Shown piece after piece: positions 43,396 through 52,337 of a stretch of 64,000 bases of DNA; position 1 is the first letter of the stretch, and each line of letters starts with the position of its first letter. The stretch is taken from contig CAJBYO010000013.1 of assembly GCA_903959905.1 (NCBI GenBank), positions 1 to 64,000 of the forward strand, read 5' to 3'. Origin of the DNA: an uncultured Bacteroidales bacterium (GTDB lineage: Bacteria; Bacteroidota; Bacteroidia; Bacteroidales; FEN-979). The translations under genes and the position numbers were made by a program. A model generated the notes under the pieces. It saw nothing but the letters and a program-made list of their open reading frames with translations, searched no databases and was not told the DNA's origin.

Positions 43396-44460
43396 ATGAA
43401 AAACATAGATAAAACGAAACCCGTTATGGTAACCGGTGCAACAGGATATGTTGCAGGCTGGATCATCAAGAAACTCCTTGAGAACGGATTGACCGTTCAT
43501 GCCACGGTAAGGAATCCCGATAACAAAGATTCCCTGAAATACCTGGATGCCATTGCAGCAACAGCACCCGGCAGCATCGTTTATTTTAAGGCAGATCTTC
43601 TTTCTGATGGCGCCTATGATGCAGCCATGAAGGACTGTGAACTCGTATTTCATACCGCGTCACCTTTTACCAGTAAAATCAAAGATGCCCAGAAGGATCT
43701 TGTTGACCCGGCCCTGACCGGCACCAGGAATGTACTTGGCTCTGTCGGTCGCACCGGCTCAGTTAAACGGGTGGTGCTGACCAGCAGTTGCGCCGCCATC
43801 ATCGGTGATGCAAAAGATTGCCTGGGCTACCCCAATGGAATAGCAACGGAAGCTCAATGGAATGTGACATCAACCGTTAACCACCAGGCATACTCCTTTT
43901 CCAAGACAGTTGCTGAGCAGGCGGCTTGGGATATAAATAAAGCGCAAAGCCGGTGGGACCTGGTTGTGATCAACCCGTCGTTTGTGATCGGCCCCGGCAT
44001 CCGTCCCGACTCAACCTCGGAAAGCTTCAACCTGGTGAAGCAAATGGGGGATGGCAGCATGAAATCAGGTGTGCCTGATTTCTCTATCGGTGTTGTTGAT
44101 GTAAGGGATGTGGCTGAAGCCCATGTCATGGCAGGGTTCAAACCTGAAGCGCAGGGTCGGCATATCATTTCGGCGGAAAATTCAGATTTTATTACGCTTG
44201 CATCCATTCTGAAGAAAAAATATGGGGCTGCGTTTCCCTTTCCGGCGAAAGTTCTTCCAAAACTCCTGGTCTGGCTGATTGCACCGGCAGCCGGTTTCAA
44301 ACGTAAAATGATCTGGTTGAATGTTGGCTTTCCATGGCGGGTCGACAATGCCAAGAGCATCCGTGAACTTGGCATGAAATACCGGCCGGTGGAGGTTTCC
44401 ATTGTGGATTTTTTTCAGCAGATGATAGACAGCAACGTGTTCAGCGGGTTGAAAAAGTAA
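43396..44460 (+). CDS. NAD(P)-dependent epimerase/dehydratase (extended SDR, dihydroflavonol-reductase-like)
   Basis: The 354-residue Rossmann protein has the nucleotide-binding motif VTGATGYVAGWI (12-23) and the extended-SDR active site with Ser130/131 and Y166xxxK170 (AYSFSK). Overall it resembles plant dihydroflavonol 4-reductase or cinnamoyl-CoA reductase and bacterial aldehyde-reducing homologues, so reduction of an aldehyde or ketone is likely; the substrate is unknown. It stands alone between the valS terminator and the promoter at 44465-44499. Confidence 0.88.
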   Translation: MKNIDKTKPVMVTGATGYVAGWIIKKLLENGLTVHATVRNPDNKDSLKYLDAIAATAPGSIVYFKADLLSDGAYDAAMKDCELVFHTASPFTSKIKDAQKDLVDPALTGTRNVLGSVGRTGSVKRVVLTSSCAAIIGDAKDCLGYPNGIATEAQWNVTSTVNHQAYSFSKTVAEQAAWDINKAQSRWDLVVINPSFVIGPGIRPDSTSESFNLVKQMGDGSMKSGVPDFSIGVVDVRDVAEAHVMAGFKPEAQGRHIISAENSDFITLASILKKKYGAAFPFPAKVLPKLLVWLIAPAAGFKRKMIWLNVGFPWRVDNAKSIRELGMKYRPVEVSIVDFFQQMIDSNVFSGLKK

Positions 44461-44464
44461 GGTT

Positions 44465-44499
44465 GTTGAAAACTTTTACCGTTTTCTGTATTACCTTTG
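44465..44499 (+). promoter_or_regulatory. Promoter of small membrane protein gene
   Basis: TACCTTTG (44492-44499) matches TAnnTTTG exactly; GTTG at 44465-44468 is a weak -33 candidate at a slightly long spacing (23 nt). The ATG is 45 nt downstream. Confidence 0.5.
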
Positions 44500-44543
44500 T
44501 ATATCAACCCCGATTAAGCATCAAAACTTAATCCTGAAGTACC

Positions 44544-44963
44544 ATGAAAACACTACAGAAAATTATTTTGTTTTTCCTCCTGGCATTGCCTTCAATAGGG
44601 GCGACGCAATCAAAAGAGATACCATTTACACTGGATGATCGCGACAGGATCATCAGAACCGAGCAAAAAGTTGAAGCAGTTAAAACGGAAATTAATTCCC
44701 GGTTTGAAGCGGTTGACAAGCAGTTTGCCGGATTCCGTTCGGAAATGAATGCACGTTTCGACCAGCTTTTTAACTTTTTATGGGGCATTATCGGTGTTTT
44801 TACAACGATGATGGTCAGCGTATTTGGTTTTGCATTCTGGGATCGTAAGCTGGCATTGGCTCCTGTAAAGAGGGAGAACCTTAAAACACTCAACGCCCTC
44901 CGCGACTTCGCGGAACATCAGCCAAAACTCAGGGAGATTCTGAAAAATGCCGGACTGATGTGA
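44544..44963 (+). CDS. Small coiled-coil membrane protein, unknown function
   Basis: The 139-residue protein is not recognised as a named family. It has a signal peptide (residues 1-21, KIILFFLLALPSIGATQ), a heptad-like helical stretch (about 30-72: RIIRTEQKVEAVKTEINSRF, then repeated RF.AVDKQF and ARFDQLF), one transmembrane helix (about 74-96, LWGIIGVFTTMMVSVFGFAF) and a basic ~40-residue tail. It would expose a coiled coil to the periplasm and a short tail to the cytoplasm. The stop is one base from the stop of the convergent oxidoreductase. Confidence 0.75.
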   Translation: MKTLQKIILFFLLALPSIGATQSKEIPFTLDDRDRIIRTEQKVEAVKTEINSRFEAVDKQFAGFRSEMNARFDQLFNFLWGIIGVFTTMMVSVFGFAFWDRKLALAPVKRENLKTLNALRDFAEHQPKLREILKNAGLM

Positions 44964-44964
44964 T

Positions 44965-46491
44965 TCAATCAGCCGTGATTTTAAAAGGAACTTTATACCT
45001 GTTGCAAATTACCTGGGCTGTATCCCGGGCCGATTTAATGGCAACCGGCAAGCCGCCACCCGGGATGGTCCAGTGACCGATGAAATAGAACCCTTTTAGT
45101 CCTGGCAATTCGCTTTTTACAGGGGATTGTGCAATGATGTTCTTCCCCGGAAGCCATCCCTGCACGCTGCCGTTCCGGTTACCGGTGTACCGATGGAAGG
45201 TTGCGGGCGTAGCAACGTCGACTACTTCTATCTGTTCTTTCAGTCCTTTAAATCGCTGGCAGGCACAATCAATGATTATTTGCGCAAATCTTTCTTTATT
45301 CTTGTGATAAGCAGCGTAGTCTGTTCTGCGGAGGTTTATCCAGAAAGCGGCATTTTTGGTATAGAAGCTGAAAGAGATCGCGGTTTTTCCGTCGGGAGCC
45401 AGGGTCGGATCATAATTGTTGATGTGTGCCTCCATGCGTTCATACCTGGTTTCATCCGGAGATACAAGCGGCTGGTCAAGCGGGAACCGCTGGAAATGCG
45501 GCTGGTCTGAAAACGTTGCATTGACGCCAAGTGATACCATAAAAACGGAATAGTAAACTTTAAGTATCTGTTGTTCTTTAAGCTGCAGGATCGTTTTGTT
45601 AACGTAATTCCCATCCAGCGCACTGAAGAGTGTTGAATGCCAGTCGGCTGCCGAGATGGTGATGTCGGCCGGGATGTTTTCACCACTTTTCAATTTTATC
45701 CCGGTCGCACGGTCATTGACAACAACAATTTTATCAACGTCGCAGCGGTACCTTGCGGTTCCTCCCAGTGCGAGGTACTTCTGCTCCAGTTGGCCAACGA
45801 ATCCGGCTGACCCTCCAATGGGGTAGCCGGTACCCTTCAGGTCGCTGAAGGCCAGGGGCATGGTGATGATCAGCAAAGGCAGGTCATCACCGTCAAACAA
45901 CAGTTTGAAGGCCTCTTTCAGGAAGGGGTTTTTCAGCTTACCTGCGAACGTGAAATTGGTTTCATGTTTTATCCTGTTGAGGAACATCAGCAGGGGCAGA
46001 TATCTGATGTAACCCATCTTTTTATACCATGGAAGCAGGCCGGGAACTGTTTTGATCATGGGGGGGATCTCATAGGACTGGATCTTACGCATTACCCGGA
46101 TGAGTTTCCTGATCTGTATTTCATCCTCCGGGGCGATGGTGATCATATAATTTTCAAGCCTTGCCAGGTTGGTATAAAGGTGAAAAACATTGCCCCCGTG
46201 TATATCCCGCGACGATTTTACCTCAATCTCCATCCGGATCTCATGATGGACAAACCGGACGGAATCCATATTGATCAGTTCCGACCAGAGTTGAAAAAAC
46301 GGATTACTTTTTCCTGAACCAAGCAGCCATTGCAGTCCGCTTTCAAAGGTAAAACCGTTCCGTTGCCAGCTTGTACACAGTCCGCCACAGGTGTCGTGTT
46401 TTTCAAAAATCGTCGTTTCAAACCCGTTCATTTGCAGGTAACAGCCTACAGATAACCCCGCCACCCCGGCACCGATGATGTTCACTTTCAT
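44965..46491 (-). CDS. Phytoene-desaturase-like FAD-dependent oxidoreductase
   Basis: The 508-residue protein opens with the FAD-binding dinucleotide motif NIIGAGVAGLSVGCYL (4-19), the following E33 and GGLCTSW (36-42). It ends with the second FAD motif near FIGHWTIPGGGLPVAI. The architecture fits the CrtI/carotenoid isomerase/retinol saturase group. No carotenoid-synthesis gene is adjacent, so the substrate may be a carotenoid or another polyene or lipid. Length is normal. It is convergent with the preceding gene and divergent from typA. Confidence 0.85.
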   Translation of the reverse strand: MKVNIIGAGVAGLSVGCYLQMNGFETTIFEKHDTCGGLCTSWQRNGFTFESGLQWLLGSGKSNPFFQLWSELINMDSVRFVHHEIRMEIEVKSSRDIHGGNVFHLYTNLARLENYMITIAPEDEIQIRKLIRVMRKIQSYEIPPMIKTVPGLLPWYKKMGYIRYLPLLMFLNRIKHETNFTFAGKLKNPFLKEAFKLLFDGDDLPLLIITMPLAFSDLKGTGYPIGGSAGFVGQLEQKYLALGGTARYRCDVDKIVVVNDRATGIKLKSGENIPADITISAADWHSTLFSALDGNYVNKTILQLKEQQILKVYYSVFMVSLGVNATFSDQPHFQRFPLDQPLVSPDETRYERMEAHINNYDPTLAPDGKTAISFSFYTKNAAFWINLRRTDYAAYHKNKERFAQIIIDCACQRFKGLKEQIEVVDVATPATFHRYTGNRNGSVQGWLPGKNIIAQSPVKSELPGLKGFYFIGHWTIPGGGLPVAIKSARDTAQVICNRYKVPFKITAD

Positions 46492-46526
46492 CGGGTAAAG
46501 ATACGTAATCGTTCAATCATCAAATG

Positions 46527-46556
46527 TTTGGTGTGTTGATATTTACCGTACCTTTG
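46527..46556 (+). promoter_or_regulatory. Promoter of typA
   Basis: TTTG (46527-46530), 18-nt spacer, TACCTTTG (46549-46556), then 35 nt to the ATG. It is one of the best Bacteroidota promoter matches in the window. Confidence 0.7.
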
Positions 46557-46591
46557 CAAACCATTTCAAATACCCAACACAAAATTATAAC

Positions 46592-48397
46592 ATGCAGGAT
46601 ATCAGAAATATCGCGATAATTGCCCACGTTGACCACGGTAAAACAACCCTGGTCGACCGGATTTTACACCAGGTGCGGCTGTTCCGCGACAACCAGGAGA
46701 TGGGGGAACTCATCCTTGACTCAAACGACCTGGAGCGTGAGCGTGGGATCACCATTCTGTCAAAGAATGTATCAGTTAGATACAAAGGAATTAAAATTAA
46801 CATTATTGATACCCCCGGCCACAGTGATTTCGGCGGTGAGGTTGAACGGGTGCTCAACATGGCCGATGGCGTGCTGATCCTGGTCGATGCATTTGAAGGG
46901 CCCATGCCCCAAACCCGGTTTGTTTTGCAGAAGGCACTTGAACTCGGAAAGAAGCCCATCGTTGTCATTAATAAGGTTGACAAACCGAACTGCTCCCCCG
47001 ACGAGGTGCATGAAGCAATGTTTGACCTGATGTTCAGCCTGGATGCCAGCGAAGATCAGCTCAATTTCCCAACTGTTTATGGTTCTTCAAAAAACGGCTG
47101 GATGTCGGACGACTGGCGCAATGAAACCACCGATGTAAGTTATTTGCTCGACCAGATCATTGAACACATTCCGGCCCCGCAGCAATTACCCGGTTCGCTG
47201 CAGATGCAGATCAGCTCCCTTGACTATTCATCCTATGTCGGAAGAATTGCCGTAGGTCGTATCAGCAGGGGTTCAGTGAAGGCAGGTATGCCGATCTGCC
47301 TTGTTAAAAATGACCGCACTGTTGTGAAATCAGTCATTAAGGAGCTTTACCTTTTTGAAGGCCTCAGCAAAGAGAAAGTTAAATTTGAAGTTTCTGCCGG
47401 AGAGATCTGTGCCATCCTGGGGCCTGAAAACTTTGACATCGGCGACACCATCTGCGATTTTGAAAATCCGGAAGGAATGGCCCCGATCAGCGTGGATGAA
47501 CCTACGATGAGCATGTTGTTTACGATCAACAACTCCCCGTTTGCCGGGAAAGAAGGTACTTTTGTTACCTCCAGGCACATCCGCGAAAGGCTCTTTAAAG
47601 AAACGGAGAAGAACCTCGCCCTGCGCGTGGAGGAGATGGATTCGCCCGACCGTTTCCAGGTTTTTGGCCGCGGGATACTCCACCTGGCCATCCTTGTTGA
47701 AACCATGCGCCGGGAAGGCTATGAATTCCAGCTTGGACAGCCCCAGATCCTTACCAAAGATGTTGACGGACAGCGTTGCGAGCCCGTTGAATTGCTGAAA
47801 GTCCAGGTTCCCGAGCCATTTGCCGGGAAAGTAATTGAGCTCGTAAGCAGGCGAAAAGGTGACATGGTTCACATGGAACATAAACGTGACAGGGTAATCC
47901 TTGAGTTTGATATCCCTGCCCGCGGACTGATCGGTTTACGCAACCCCGTTCTCACGGCCACAGAAGGTGAGGCTGTAATGGCACACAGGTTTAAGGCATA
48001 CCAGCCCTGGAAGGGCGACCTCCCCGGCAGAAACAACGGATCGCTCATTTCCATGTATACAGGATTAGCAATAACATACGCGATTGACAAACTTCAGGAC
48101 CGCGGCAAGTTTTTCATTGAGCCTTTTGAAGATGTGTACAACGGCCAGGTAATTGGTGAGAGCACCCGGAGCGACGATATCGTGATCAACGTGAACAAGA
48201 CGAAGAAACTGTCCAATGTTCGCGCCTCCGGTTCCGACGACAAAGCGGTCATCTATCCTGCCACCAAGTTTTCGCTTGAAGAGGCGATGGAATACATCAA
48301 GGGCGACGAATATGTTGAAGTTACCCCTAAGTCCATCAGGTTGCGTAAGATTCTGCTCGACGAAATTGATCGTAAGCGCAGCAGCAAACAGGGATAA
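46592..48397 (+). CDS. typA: Translational GTPase TypA/BipA
   Basis: The 601-residue ribosome-associated GTPase has the P-loop AHVDHGKT (11-18), switch I region ERGITI (50-55), DTPGH (73-77) and NKVD (127-130). EF-G-like domains III/V and the BipA-specific C-terminus follow (FSLEEAMEYIKGDEYVEVTP). It acts in 50S assembly and stress or cold adaptation. It is monocistronic, with its own promoter and terminator. Confidence 0.96.
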   Translation: MQDIRNIAIIAHVDHGKTTLVDRILHQVRLFRDNQEMGELILDSNDLERERGITILSKNVSVRYKGIKINIIDTPGHSDFGGEVERVLNMADGVLILVDAFEGPMPQTRFVLQKALELGKKPIVVINKVDKPNCSPDEVHEAMFDLMFSLDASEDQLNFPTVYGSSKNGWMSDDWRNETTDVSYLLDQIIEHIPAPQQLPGSLQMQISSLDYSSYVGRIAVGRISRGSVKAGMPICLVKNDRTVVKSVIKELYLFEGLSKEKVKFEVSAGEICAILGPENFDIGDTICDFENPEGMAPISVDEPTMSMLFTINNSPFAGKEGTFVTSRHIRERLFKETEKNLALRVEEMDSPDRFQVFGRGILHLAILVETMRREGYEFQLGQPQILTKDVDGQRCEPVELLKVQVPEPFAGKVIELVSRRKGDMVHMEHKRDRVILEFDIPARGLIGLRNPVLTATEGEAVMAHRFKAYQPWKGDLPGRNNGSLISMYTGLAITYAIDKLQDRGKFFIEPFEDVYNGQVIGESTRSDDIVINVNKTKKLSNVRASGSDDKAVIYPATKFSLEEAMEYIKGDEYVEVTPKSIRLRKILLDEIDRKRSSKQG

Positions 48398-48423
48398 ATT
48401 TCCTGTATATTTTACCGGAAAAT

Positions 48424-48472
48424 AAAAACCCGGGAAGTCTGGCTTATCAAAGCCGGCTTCCCGGGTTTTTTT
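48424..48472 (+). terminator. Terminator of typA
   Basis: AACCCGGGAAGTCTGGCTT pairs with AAGCCGGCTTCCCGGGTT across an ATCA loop with two small mismatches, then TTTTTT. It begins about 30 nt after the typA stop. Confidence 0.9.
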
Positions 48473-48530
48473 ACTGGTGGTTGGTACCACGCCGGTAACA
48501 TTCATCTTAACCGGCGCTGACGTTGCGGTG

Positions 48531-50534
48531 CTATTGTTTTACTAATTTAATTACGGTTTTCCCCTGCAATGTGTTGACTTCCAGGAAGTGCATGCCACGG
48601 CTCAATTGTTCAATGTTTATCCTGATGCCATTTGGTTCAATCACTTCATTGATCGGGTAAACTGCTTCTGTTTGTCCGGAAATGGAACAGATACGAATTT
48701 CCCCTGCGAATTGTTTGAGCGACCTGGTTTTAATTGTCACAAAACGGCTTACAGGGTTCGGTTCAAGATAGAAACCGGAATTTTCCTGTTGCCCGATACC
48801 TGTCATGAGGTAGTAAACAGTATTGGATGGTTCTGAAACACACCCGTTTACGGTAACGATGGTGTAATAGTGAGCTGTAACTACAGGATCGTAGCTCTGA
48901 CCCGTTGCACCGGGGATGGCAATCCCCTCTTTGTACCATTGATTCCCGCAGCAACCCGTAGAAGCAAGCTGCGTACCGTTGACGGAGATGACGGGGGTGG
49001 GCGGAACGGGGAACAATGCCACAGCAGCTGAACCTGATGTAGTCCCGGTGCAATGATCATCCGTGACTGTAAGAACAGTGTAATTGCCAGCTTCCGAAGC
49101 AGTTATCTGGTAGGGGGTTCCGGTTACCGAAGGAACATACCAGGTATTTATGCCGTTTGAATAATAAAATGTCCAGGGAGGAGTGCCTGTCAGGTCAACT
49201 GTAAGTATCGTGGAAGTTCCCGTCCCACATAAGGTATCACCACCATGGATGGTCGCCGAAGGCAGTTGAAAAACAGTGAGTTGTGTGTTTCCCGATGTGG
49301 TGTTGAACCCGTCTGAAATGGAAAGGTGGTAGGTCTTTGTGGAATCGGGTGTTACGACCGGGTTGGCCAGGGAGGAGGTCCACGGGGGTGTCCCTGCAGG
49401 GGTACAGGTCCATGTATAGGTATATGATCCTGATCCTCCGCCTGCATTGGCAAACAGTTGCGATGGTGTTCCCCTGCAGATAAACGAAGGGACGGATATC
49501 GGGTTTGAATTCAAAGGGCCACCGGAAATGGCCACAATAACATCATCGCTATTCTGACAAAGGGAAACCTGGTCGGTTACTTTCAGTGAAAACACACTGG
49601 TAACGGTCAGGTTGACAGTCTGCGGATTCTGCAGGTTCGGGTTAACGAGCAGCGCTTCAGGCGACCAGTGATAATTGTATGAACCGCTCCCGCCCGAAGC
49701 TGCATGAAGGGTGGTACTGGTGCCAAAAGGGATTGTGATATCGTTACCGGCACTGGCAACAGGCAAAGGATTCACGGTTACTGCAAGTTGCGATGATGGG
49801 CCATTCCCGCACACATTGACACCGTTAACGGAAACATTTCCTGACGACGCAACTGTTGAATAATCTACCGTGATGGCATTGGTGTTGTTCCCCGTAATAA
49901 TTGTTGCACCGGGAGGCACGCTCCAGATGTAGCTGGTTGCATTGGTCAGCGGGGAAACACTGTAGGTTATGCCTGTTGTTCCTGCACACAGGGATGATGC
50001 TCCGGTTATGGTTCCGGGATTGCCCATCCCGGTGCAAACCATCCCGTTGATATAGTATGTGCTTTGAGGGATATCTTCAAGCACATTGTAGTTGGCATCA
50101 GCATACTCGCATGAAGGGCCGTTGTCATAGAATTCCAGGGCAGTGATCCCACTGATCAGGTTAAATGTCACTGTCATAATCGCTGTTCCGTTTGCCAGGG
50201 AGATTCCATTGCCAAACCAGCCCATGGTAATGCGGTGCTTGCCGTTTCCAAGGTCCTGATCCCCGATGGCAAATCCTGCAAGGAGAGGGTTGGGCGATCC
50301 CGATGAAAAGTGCAATCCTGCATACTGGTAATCAAAACTCAGTGAACAGGCTCCGATGTTGGTAAATCCTGTAACGGTGATGGGAACGGAAACCTGTCCC
50401 GGCTGCGCATTTCCAACAGTTGCTATGGTTGTTACCGGGGCATTCTGAGCAACGGATAACAATGAAAAGAACTGAAGGATTAAACATGCAGGGAGAAATA
50501 CCATGATTGCCGCTTTCCTTATTTTTCCTGTCAT
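48531..50534 (-). CDS. T9SS type A secreted protein with cohesin-like and PKD-like domains
   Basis: The 667-residue protein begins at ATG 50534 so that a proper signal peptide (about residues 1-30, AAIMVFLPACLILQFFSLLS) is at the N-terminus. A longer frame would put 29 polar residues before it. Residues ~32-165 resemble a cohesin fold (VGNAQPGQVSVPITVTGF ... TAIMTVTFNL). Several Ig/PKD-like modules follow (ATSYIWSVPPGATI, GSGSYNYHWSP, GGGSGSYTYTWTC), then a T9SS type A sorting domain (start YLEPNPVSRFVTIKT, end GKTVIKLVKQ). It is probably surface-exposed, with unknown target. A -7 element at 50676-50683 implies a ~140-nt leader. Confidence 0.88.
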   Translation of the reverse strand: MTGKIRKAAIMVFLPACLILQFFSLLSVAQNAPVTTIATVGNAQPGQVSVPITVTGFTNIGACSLSFDYQYAGLHFSSGSPNPLLAGFAIGDQDLGNGKHRITMGWFGNGISLANGTAIMTVTFNLISGITALEFYDNGPSCEYADANYNVLEDIPQSTYYINGMVCTGMGNPGTITGASSLCAGTTGITYSVSPLTNATSYIWSVPPGATIITGNNTNAITVDYSTVASSGNVSVNGVNVCGNGPSSQLAVTVNPLPVASAGNDITIPFGTSTTLHAASGGSGSYNYHWSPEALLVNPNLQNPQTVNLTVTSVFSLKVTDQVSLCQNSDDVIVAISGGPLNSNPISVPSFICRGTPSQLFANAGGGSGSYTYTWTCTPAGTPPWTSSLANPVVTPDSTKTYHLSISDGFNTTSGNTQLTVFQLPSATIHGGDTLCGTGTSTILTVDLTGTPPWTFYYSNGINTWYVPSVTGTPYQITASEAGNYTVLTVTDDHCTGTTSGSAAVALFPVPPTPVISVNGTQLASTGCCGNQWYKEGIAIPGATGQSYDPVVTAHYYTIVTVNGCVSEPSNTVYYLMTGIGQQENSGFYLEPNPVSRFVTIKTRSLKQFAGEIRICSISGQTEAVYPINEVIEPNGIRINIEQLSRGMHFLEVNTLQGKTVIKLVKQ

Positions 50535-50675
50535 TATCTGTTGTATTAAAGGATCGTTGAATTTTATGTAACTGTCAATAAACTGTACCGGGCCGCCAGC
50601 AGTAAAATGGGATGCCCTCAACAGTCACACCTACAAACTATAAATATATACGATTCAGTAGACGAATGTTTGGCA

Positions 50676-50683
50676 CAAAGATA
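50676..50683 (-). promoter_or_regulatory. -7 element (TATCTTTG) of T9SS type A gene
   Basis: TATCTTTG on the minus strand matches TAnnTTTG exactly, 142 nt upstream of the ATG. No -33 TTTG is visible. Confidence 0.45.
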
Positions 50684-50791
50684 TAAGAGGGCTTCTTATA
50701 TTCCTAATTTCTCAGCCGGAATTGAATGGGGTGACAATATGGGTCTTAAGTTAATTTGTACTACCTGTTTTATTGTTTGAAGATGAAAAAT

Positions 50792-50810
50792 CGTAAATTA
50801 AATTTACGAA
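50792..50810. repeat. Perfect palindrome TCGTAAATT-A-AATTTACGA (R3-like)
   Basis: Nine-base arms around a single A. The TTTACGA/TCGTAAA core is the same as in the R3 element after the transposase gene and the hairpin after the four-helix-bundle gene. Confidence 0.65.
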
Positions 50811-51150
50811 TAATTCCAAACAAAGATGTTGCTGATTGAAACCGATGGTTTAGAAATTAACATTTTTTAACAAATACTTGCCCCTCTGGGAGTACGAAAT
50901 AATAATTATGCTGATAATGAGTGTTTTGCAGTTGTTGTTGGCATGAGAACAAAGGGGCAATTCTCCCATTTGCTAGAATTGGAACCAGATTCAACAGAAC
51001 TTCAGCATGGCTGTTTCACTAACATGTTAATTCTTTGTTAAAATCACCGCTGAATTCACCATACGAACCTTTAAATATTCTTAATTTTAGCAACTGAATT
51101 TCTTGTCGCCATTATTTTAATCTGCACGCTCTAGTTTTAATAGAAGGATT

Positions 51151-52260
51151 ATGAAAATTCTTAGAATCAGCTTCCGTATACTCGTTGGAATTGTATTTGT
51201 TTTTTCGGGATTTGTAAAAGGAATTGATCCGCTTGGGACGGTTTACCGGATGGAGGATTATTTTATTGCCTTTAATATCCCTTCATTCATTCCCTTCAGT
51301 CTCTACCTGACAATTTTTCTTTGTGTATTGGAATTCTCCATCGGTGTAAGCCTGTTGTTTAACCTGTGGATTAAAAAAACTGTCTGGGTTCTGGTGCCGA
51401 TGATGATGTTTTTTACGATCCTTACCTTCTTTGATGCCGTTTACAATATTGTTCCCGACTGCGGTTGTTTTGGTGATGCCCTGAAAATTACCAATGTACA
51501 GACTTTCCTGAAAAATATTGTCCTCATGGGGATGGTCCTTCCCATTTTCATGTGGCGGAAGAAGTATCGCAGCCTTCTCTCTTCAAACACAGGTTTTGCG
51601 GTACTGTTGCTCATTGCGCTGGGATTTGGTTCCATGTCGGTATATTGTTACCGGCATTTACCGCTCATGGATTTTATGGGATGGAAGGTGGGAAACCAGG
51701 TGAATAAGACAGAAACACTCCCGGTTACATTTTACGTTACCTATAAAAACAAGAAAACAGGGGAGGAGAAGGAATATATTTCACCGAATTATCCATGGAA
51801 CGATTCAATATGGCTTGCCGACTGGATCTTTACCAGCCAGCGTGTGGTTGACCCCAATAAAAACCAGGGACTGATCCTTAAGGTTGAAGACCAGTTCGGA
51901 GGTGATTATACCTCCAGCGTGCTCGATAATCCTGATTACCAGTTTATTCTTGTTTCATACGACCTGTCAAAAGCCGACAGGGGAGGCTTTAACAAAATCC
52001 TTCCCCTGTTTAAAAAGGCCATGATGGACGGTTATTCATTCATTTGCCTCACAAACACGCTTCCGGCGGAAATTAAAAAATTCAGGATGGAAACCGGAAC
52101 AGCTTTTGACTATTACAATTCCGATGATGTTGTTTTGAAAACGATGGTGCGTTCCAACCCGGGCCTTGTATTAATAAAGAACGGAATTGTGATTGAAAAG
52201 TGGGGCTTCCGCGATTTTCCTTCCTATGACGAACTGAAGGGAAAGTACTTAAAAAAATAA
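51151..52260 (+). CDS. DoxX/MauE-like membrane protein with thioredoxin-like C-terminus (BT_3928 family)
   Basis: The 369-residue protein has four transmembrane helices in its first ~140 residues (DoxX opening RILVGIVFVFSGFVKGIDPLG) with a conserved cysteine motif DCGCFGD (about 103-109). The C-terminal ~190 residues form a soluble domain resembling a thioredoxin-like fold (QFILVSYDLSKADRG ... PGLVLIKNG) but without a CxxC. The family is conserved in Bacteroidales close to tpiA, as here. MauE-type relatives handle disulfide or redox steps in the envelope; the role here is inferred. Confidence 0.82.
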   Translation: MKILRISFRILVGIVFVFSGFVKGIDPLGTVYRMEDYFIAFNIPSFIPFSLYLTIFLCVLEFSIGVSLLFNLWIKKTVWVLVPMMMFFTILTFFDAVYNIVPDCGCFGDALKITNVQTFLKNIVLMGMVLPIFMWRKKYRSLLSSNTGFAVLLLIALGFGSMSVYCYRHLPLMDFMGWKVGNQVNKTETLPVTFYVTYKNKKTGEEKEYISPNYPWNDSIWLADWIFTSQRVVDPNKNQGLILKVEDQFGGDYTSSVLDNPDYQFILVSYDLSKADRGGFNKILPLFKKAMMDGYSFICLTNTLPAEIKKFRMETGTAFDYYNSDDVVLKTMVRSNPGLVLIKNGIVIEKWGFRDFPSYDELKGKYLKK

Positions 52261-52324
52261 CCTTCCACAGCCTGCCATTTCAGTTTTTCTGTTCCTGAAC
52301 CCATGAATGGTAAGTTGTAATTTG

Positions 52325-52332
52325 TAATTTTG
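52325..52332 (+). promoter_or_regulatory. -7 element (TAATTTTG) directly before the permease ATG
   Basis: TAATTTTG matches TAnnTTTG and ends 5 nt before the ATG at 52338, implying a leaderless or near-leaderless transcript. Confidence 0.5.
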
Positions 52333-52337
52333 CCGTA

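Larger units (their letters stand above)
50535..51150. other. 616-nt AT-rich intergenic region
   Basis: This region separates the divergent T9SS protein and DoxX genes. It contains a minus-strand -7 element (50676-50683), a perfect 19-nt palindrome (50792-50810) related to family R3, and a weak TAATTTTA -7-like element near 51082-51089 for the + strand gene. I see no convincing ORF or RNA gene in the remainder. Confidence 0.6.

Noticed and set aside
16811..44519. Shared 12-mer CCCCGATTAAGC at 16811-16822 and 44508-44519, each shortly before a gene start
   Set aside because: Only two copies in different contexts; too short to support a regulatory motif.
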